DNA of 9,326 bases. Origin: CAZDSS01 sp964508185 (GTDB taxonomy: Bacteria; Pseudomonadota; Alphaproteobacteria; Sphingomonadales; Govanellaceae). Numbering within the stretch: position 1 is the first letter of the stretch; each line of letters starts with the position of its first letter. The DNA lies in assembly GCA_964508185.1 (NCBI GenBank), contig CAZDSS010000097.1, positions 1-9,326 of the forward strand, given 5' to 3'. Both the position numbers and the translations under genes were made by a program. The notes below the pieces were generated by a model. The model ran no database searches, was not told the origin of the DNA, and saw only the letters and a program-made list of their open reading frames with translations. Shown here in pieces: positions 5,771 to 9,326 of this stretch.

Positions 5771-7111
5771 TTACCGCTTGATGCGGTTGAGCTCGTCCAG
5801 CATCTCGTCGGCGGTCGTGATGACGCGCGTGCTGGCGGTGAAGCCGCGCTGGGTCGTGATCATGTCGGTGAACTCGAGCGCGAGGTCCACGGTGGAGGCT
5901 TCGAGGGTCGAGGGAGCAACCGCCCCCGCGCCGCCGTCGCCCGCCCGCTGCAGGGTGAACTGGCCGGATTCATCCGAAATGTCGTAGGAGTTGCCCTGGC
6001 GGCGGGCGAGGCCGTCGGGGTTCTGGAACACCGCGATCGGGAGCTCATAGACCGCGCGGCGCAGGCCGTTGTCGAAGAGCGCCGTCACGATCCCGTCCTT
6101 GGAGATCGAAACCCCGTTCACGTTCCCGAACCGCGCGCCGTTGGGCAGCGCCGAGATCAGGGTCGAGGGCGTGTCATACTGGGTGAAGCCGTCCACGTCC
6201 CCGTCGGTCCCCCAGTTGAGGGTGATGGAGCTGTTGGCCGCCGACGAGGCGCCGCCCACCCACTGGATGCCGATGGCGTTCTTGAGCTCCGGCGAGGTGT
6301 TGGTGAGGTCGATGGAGCCGTCCGAATTGAAGGCGAGGGTCCCGACCGCCAGCTGCCCGCCGGGAAGGGCGGGAATGGCCTGGCCGCCGGCCACCGAGAT
6401 CTCGATATGCCACTGGTTCGGCACGCTGCTCTTGAGCGCGCGGATCTTCAGGTCATGGGGCGTGCCCAGGCTGTCGTAGATCGGGATGTTGCGCTCGAAG
6501 TCGGGGCGCACCGCGCCCGACTGCATGTTGTTGGCCGGGTCGGCGGGGTCATAGGTCGCTTCCTGGGCGCTCACCGGCTGGGTGGCCTGCAGGTTGCCGC
6601 GCAGCGGGCTGATGCGGGTCGTCGCCTGGGCGGTGCCGGTCAGGCCCGAGATGGTGATGGGCACCAGCTCATTGACGGCGCGGCTGCTCGGGGCCAGGCC
6701 GTTCTCGTCCAGCGGGAAGCCGAGGAGATACTGGCCCGCGGTGTTGCGCAGGAAGCCCGCTTCATCGGGCGTGAAGGAACCGGCGCGGGTGAAGGTCACG
6801 ACGTCCGAATTGGCGTCCGGCGTCGGCCGCACCACGAAGAAGCCCGCGCCGTCGATGCTGAGGTCGGTCGCCGAGTTCGAAGCCTGCAGCAGGCCCTGCT
6901 TGCTGATGAGGTTCTGCGGGGTGACCTGCACGCCGCCCGGCGAGTAGCGGGAGGTGGAGCGGGTCTCCGTCACCAGCGTCGAGAAGCGGGCGCGGGTTTC
7001 CTTGTACCCGATGGTGTTCACGTTGGTGATGTTGTCCGAGATCATGCCGAGGGCGCTCGAATATGCGCCGAGGCCGGACACGCCCGAAAAGAGTGCTGAA
7101 TAAAGGCTCAT
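5771..7111 (-). CDS. flgE: Flagellar hook protein FlgE
   Basis: FlgE subunits polymerise into the hook, the universal joint outside the outer membrane, after export through the flagellar type III apparatus. The 446-residue product has the conserved rod/hook N-terminus (SLYSALFSGVSGLGAYSSAL, then ISDNITNVNTIGYKETRARF, residues 2-43). The FlgE/F/G core ATDLSIDGAGFFVV is at 81-94, and the middle region (roughly 170-330) has the acidic, glycine-rich make-up of the exposed D2 domain. The C-terminal helix (about 407-446) has the hook/rod signature TTQRGFTASTRVITTADEML. No cleavable signal peptide is seen, as expected for type III export. ATG 7111 has a GGAGAG ribosome site at normal spacing. It follows flgD after 100 bp and is followed by a terminator, so it ends the fliK-flgD-flgE unit. 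Confidence 0.97.
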   Translation of the reverse strand: MSLYSALFSGVSGLGAYSSALGMISDNITNVNTIGYKETRARFSTLVTETRSTSRYSPGGVQVTPQNLISKQGLLQASNSATDLSIDGAGFFVVRPTPDANSDVVTFTRAGSFTPDEAGFLRNTAGQYLLGFPLDENGLAPSSRAVNELVPITISGLTGTAQATTRISPLRGNLQATQPVSAQEATYDPADPANNMQSGAVRPDFERNIPIYDSLGTPHDLKIRALKSSVPNQWHIEISVAGGQAIPALPGGQLAVGTLAFNSDGSIDLTNTSPELKNAIGIQWVGGASSAANSSITLNWGTDGDVDGFTQYDTPSTLISALPNGARFGNVNGVSISKDGIVTALFDNGLRRAVYELPIAVFQNPDGLARRQGNSYDISDESGQFTLQRAGDGGAGAVAPSTLEASTVDLALEFTDMITTQRGFTASTRVITTADEMLDELNRIKR

Positions 7112-7189
7112 CGCTGCTCTCCGTATGATTGCCCTCTTGGGGCTCGCATCGTCTTCCGTGTGTCTTGCGACAGGGCCGCGCCCCGCCGT

Positions 7190-7205
7190 TCCTTCTTCTG
7201 AAGGA
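7190..7205 (-). other. Perfect short hairpin between flgD and flgE
   Basis: TCCTTC and GAAGGA form a 6-bp stem closing an AGAA tetraloop, starting 6 bp after the flgD stop. No T-run follows. It could mark an RNA processing or stability boundary between flgD and the much more abundantly needed flgE. The remainder of the 100-bp gap shows only the flgE ribosome site; I see no sigma-54 promoter in it. Confidence 0.4.
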
Positions 7206-7211
7206 GGTTGA

Positions 7212-7916
7212 TTACTGGATCAGGGCGAGTTCGGCTTCGCCCCCGTCATCGTCAGAACTGCCGGGCTCCTTGATGGAGGCGACATAGTCCATGGGGAACA
7301 GGAGGTCGTTGACGAGGAGGTAGTTCTCCCCGTTCACCTTCTCCAGACCCTCGACGCGCCCGCGCATGAAGACCTGGGTCGCGATCTCCTGATCGTCGGC
7401 GGTCAGCGCCTTGACCTCCAGGCTGTAGATGCCCTCGGGCAGCTGCACGCCGTTGCGGTCGCGGCCGTCCCACTTGAATTCATGATTGCCGGCCTGATTC
7501 TTGCCCGTGGTCTCGAACACCACGTTGCCCGAGGCGTCCTTGACCTTGAGGATGGTCTCGTCGGACATCAGGTCGAGGGAATAGGTCCAGCGCGCGCCGT
7601 CTTCCCTGAGCTTGGCGGCGCTCGTATTGATGATCACGTCCTTGCCGATATAGGCGACGGCATTGGCCGTGGTCTGGCTCTGCAGCTGGGCGATCAGGGT
7701 CTCGAGGTTCTTGTTGGCCGCGATCTGCTGCTCGACGCCGGTGAACGACACCAGCTGCTGGGTGAACTGGTTCGAATCCATGGGATCCAGAGGATCCTGG
7801 AACTGCAGCTGGGTGGTCAGCAGCGTCAGGAAGGTCTGGAAATCGTCGGCGAGCGAGGCGCCGGCCTTCTGGGCCTGGCCCTGCGTCGGCGTGGAGGTTG
7901 CGGAAGTGACTTCCAT
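7212..7916 (-). CDS. flgD: Flagellar hook cap protein FlgD
   Basis: FlgD caps the growing hook and guides FlgE assembly, then is discarded. The 234-residue product has the family N-terminal region DFQTFLTLLTTQLQFQDPLD (25-44), then PMDSNQFTQQLVSFTGVEQQ (45-64). This is followed by the FlgD tudor/Ig-like parts, with the typical WDGRDRNGVQLPEGIYSLEV at 149-168. The C-terminus ends in an acidic, low-complexity tail (GSSDDDGGEAE), longer than usual and probably disordered. ATG 7916 has an AGGGA ribosome site 5 nt upstream and lies 15 bp after the fliK stop, so fliK and flgD are co-transcribed. The call is secure from the N-terminal signature and the position between fliK and flgE. Confidence 0.96.
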   Translation of the reverse strand: MEVTSATSTPTQGQAQKAGASLADDFQTFLTLLTTQLQFQDPLDPMDSNQFTQQLVSFTGVEQQIAANKNLETLIAQLQSQTTANAVAYIGKDVIINTSAAKLREDGARWTYSLDLMSDETILKVKDASGNVVFETTGKNQAGNHEFKWDGRDRNGVQLPEGIYSLEVKALTADDQEIATQVFMRGRVEGLEKVNGENYLLVNDLLFPMDYVASIKEPGSSDDDGGEAELALIQ

Positions 7917-7931
7917 GGCGATCCCTAATCC

Positions 7932-9326
7932 TTAAACCCGAAGATCGAGCGCGCGGTTGGAGACATAGGCCGGCTGCTGCGGCGCGGCCTCGGCGGCTGC
8001 GACCGCCTCGCGGCTGCGGAGACTTGGGCCGTTGCGGCCGTCGCCGCCCATGGCCTCGCCGCGGCCGTCGCCCTGGTTCAGCGAGAAATTGAGGCTGCCG
8101 CTGTCGGTCTTGAGACCCGCGTCCTGAAGGGCGCGCTCGAGGATCCCCTGGTCGCGCAGCAGCATCTGCAGCGTCTGGTCGTTGTCTACCGCGACGACGG
8201 CGGTGACGCGGCCGTCATGGGCGATGTCCAGCTTCACGTCCACCCGGCCCAGTTCCGGCGGGTCGAGCCGGATCTGGAAGCTGTCGGCGCCCTCGCGGAT
8301 GGAGCGGCTGATCTGCAGCGCCCCCTGGTTCGCGACCACTGGATGGGCGAACTGGTACGAAACCGGCTGGGCCGCCGCCCGCGTCGCCCCCGCGCCGCCC
8401 GCCGACAGGGCGGACAGGGCCGAGAAATTGCCGGGCAGCGCCCCGCCGTCCTGGGGATCGACCCAGCCGTCGCCCCAGCCCGAGCCCCAATCGGCGCGAA
8501 GGAGCGCCAGCATGTCGCTTGCCGTCTGCTGCGCCGGGCGGCGGAATTCCACGAGCGTCGCGTTGTTGTCGCGCGCCGAGGCGGGACCGCTTGATTGCGG
8601 CCTCTCCGCGCCGTTGGCGGAGGTTGCGCCGCTCGACGAAGTGCCGTCGCCCTGCGCGGCGCCTGCGTTGGCAATGCGGCGGCCGCCGCGCGCCGCAAGC
8701 GGCGCCTGGGGCAGCTCCGGTTCAGGCTCCGGCTCCTCGGCCGGGATCCCGCTCAGCGCCACCTTGCGCTCCTCTGATTCGTCCGGTTCGGTCGCCGGCG
8801 TCGGGGCCGCCTTTTCCCTCAGCCCCTGCGCATCCTCCGCCGCAATCTCTTCCGCCGCCGGAAGAGCGGGGTCGCGCGGTGCGTCATGCGCCGGGGGCAG
8901 GGGCGCCGCTTCGCCCGGGAGGTTGGATGCGAGATCCGTCCGCAGAGCGGCGACGACTTCCGTGCGCGCAGCGTTCGCGGGCGTGGAGGCGGGAGCTTTG
9001 TCGGCCCCCGCCGCAGGCGTGATGTCATTCAGGGCAACGCCCTCAGCCCCTTCGCCTTCGGGGATGCTGCCCTCGGGCGCGGGCGCGACGGGCGGGACGT
9101 TCGCAGGCTTGCCGCCAGCATCGGCGATCGCGGGTGCGGCTGCGGGCGCCTTTTCAAAATGGGTCGGTGCGTCAGCCATCAGGGGCGTGGTCTGCGGCTG
9201 CGCCGGATCAATGGGGGCAGCCAACAGGCCCATGGAGGCAAGCACCATGCCGCGCTGATCGTCGTCGAGGGTCGCAAGCAGGTCGGCCGGGGCATCGGTA
9301 CCAGTATCCCCTGCGCGGTTTGTGAG
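7932..9326 (-). CDS. fliK: FliK, flagellar hook-length control protein (C-terminal part, start outside the window)
   Basis: FliK measures hook length and triggers the export specificity switch through FlhB. The frame stays open to the window edge, giving 464 residues. An internal ATG at 9248 is not taken as the start, because coding-like sequence (ADLLATLDDDQRG) continues upstream. The conserved export-switch domain is at the C-terminus: SFQIRLDPPELGRVDVKLDI (encoded around 8285-8226) is the classical LxPPELGxVxVxL motif. It is followed by VTAVVAVDNDQTLQMLLRDQ, a LERALQDAGLK helix, and LNFSLNQ. The preceding 300 or so residues are rich in Ala, Pro, Glu and Gly with little predicted structure, as expected for the FliK ruler region, which varies strongly between species. 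The first 30 visible residues could be part of a longer N-terminal domain. The stop is 15 bp before flgD. Confidence 0.93.
   Translation of the reverse strand, partial: LTNRAGDTGTDAPADLLATLDDDQRGMVLASMGLLAAPIDPAQPQTTPLMADAPTHFEKAPAAAPAIADAGGKPANVPPVAPAPEGSIPEGEGAEGVALNDITPAAGADKAPASTPANAARTEVVAALRTDLASNLPGEAAPLPPAHDAPRDPALPAAEEIAAEDAQGLREKAAPTPATEPDESEERKVALSGIPAEEPEPEPELPQAPLAARGGRRIANAGAAQGDGTSSSGATSANGAERPQSSGPASARDNNATLVEFRRPAQQTASDMLALLRADWGSGWGDGWVDPQDGGALPGNFSALSALSAGGAGATRAAAQPVSYQFAHPVVANQGALQISRSIREGADSFQIRLDPPELGRVDVKLDIAHDGRVTAVVAVDNDQTLQMLLRDQGILERALQDAGLKTDSGSLNFSLNQGDGRGEAMGGDGRNGPSLRSREAVAAAEAAPQQPAYVSNRALDLRV

Noticed and set aside
7198..7208. Plus-strand GAAGGAGGT, a perfect Shine-Dalgarno-like sequence
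   Set aside because: No plausible plus-strand gene follows it. It is the reverse complement of the sequence just after the flgD stop and part of the hairpin there.
8182..9258. Plus-strand open frame (358 codons) opposite fliK
   Set aside because: It is Ser/Ala/Gly-rich low-complexity sequence antisense to the Pro/Ala/Glu-rich FliK region; only the minus frame has a conserved domain.
1..9326. CRISPR arrays, tRNA/rRNA genes, insertion sequences or prophage remnants
   Set aside because: I saw no regular spaced repeats, no cloverleaf or rRNA-like sequence and no transposase or integrase. The window is filled with ordinary flagellar genes and short regulatory gaps.

Overview
The window is one continuous flagellar locus from a GC-rich alphaproteobacterium. 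Every gene I can support is on the minus strand, so transcription runs from high to low coordinates: fliK (open at the window edge), flgD, flgE, sciP, fliF, fliG, fliH, fliN, a motA/pomA-type stator gene, and flbD (open at the other edge). The combination of SciP (DUF1153, a cell-cycle regulator found in alphaproteobacteria), FlbD, and two CtrA-type promoters points to an alphaproteobacterium using the Caulobacter-style CtrA flagellar hierarchy. The order flgE-sciP-fliF-fliG-fliH-fliN-flbD matches what I recall of Caulobacter. The genus cannot be fixed from this sequence.

Layout. 9326-7932 is the 3' part of fliK (hook length control), 15 bp upstream of flgD (hook cap). A 100-bp gap with a small hairpin separates flgD from flgE (hook). 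A GC-rich stem followed by five T residues (5751-5715) ends the hook unit just after flgE. About 180 bp of regulatory DNA then leads into sciP, with a CtrA-like box (5661-5647) and a GCTA -10 element (5637-5630). Between sciP and fliF lies a 217-bp regulatory region. It holds a nested inverted repeat after the sciP stop, a perfect 19-bp palindrome, a second CtrA-like promoter (5195-5163), and a leader with a small hairpin. From fliF onward the genes are tightly packed (gaps of 5-40 bp) and read as one operon: MS ring (fliF), switch (fliG), export regulator (fliH), switch/C-ring (fliN), stator (motA-like), sigma-54 activator (flbD).

How it fits together. CtrA should switch on sciP and the fliF operon. 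SciP, in the best studied case, inhibits CtrA-dependent transcription, so activator target and feedback inhibitor sit next to each other. The fliF operon builds the ring and switch and ends in FlbD, which classically turns on the sigma-54 hook and rod genes such as fliK-flgD-flgE and feeds back on fliF. I found no convincing sigma-54 promoter in this window; one for fliK-flgD would lie beyond the right edge.

I do not see a wholly undescribed system. The points most worth a second look are the shared architecture of the two CtrA-type promoters, the 19-bp palindrome beside the fliF promoter, the PomA-length stator gene placed between fliN and flbD with no motB in view, and FlbD's degenerate receiver domain. 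The long plus-strand open frames are antisense shadows typical of GC-rich coding DNA.
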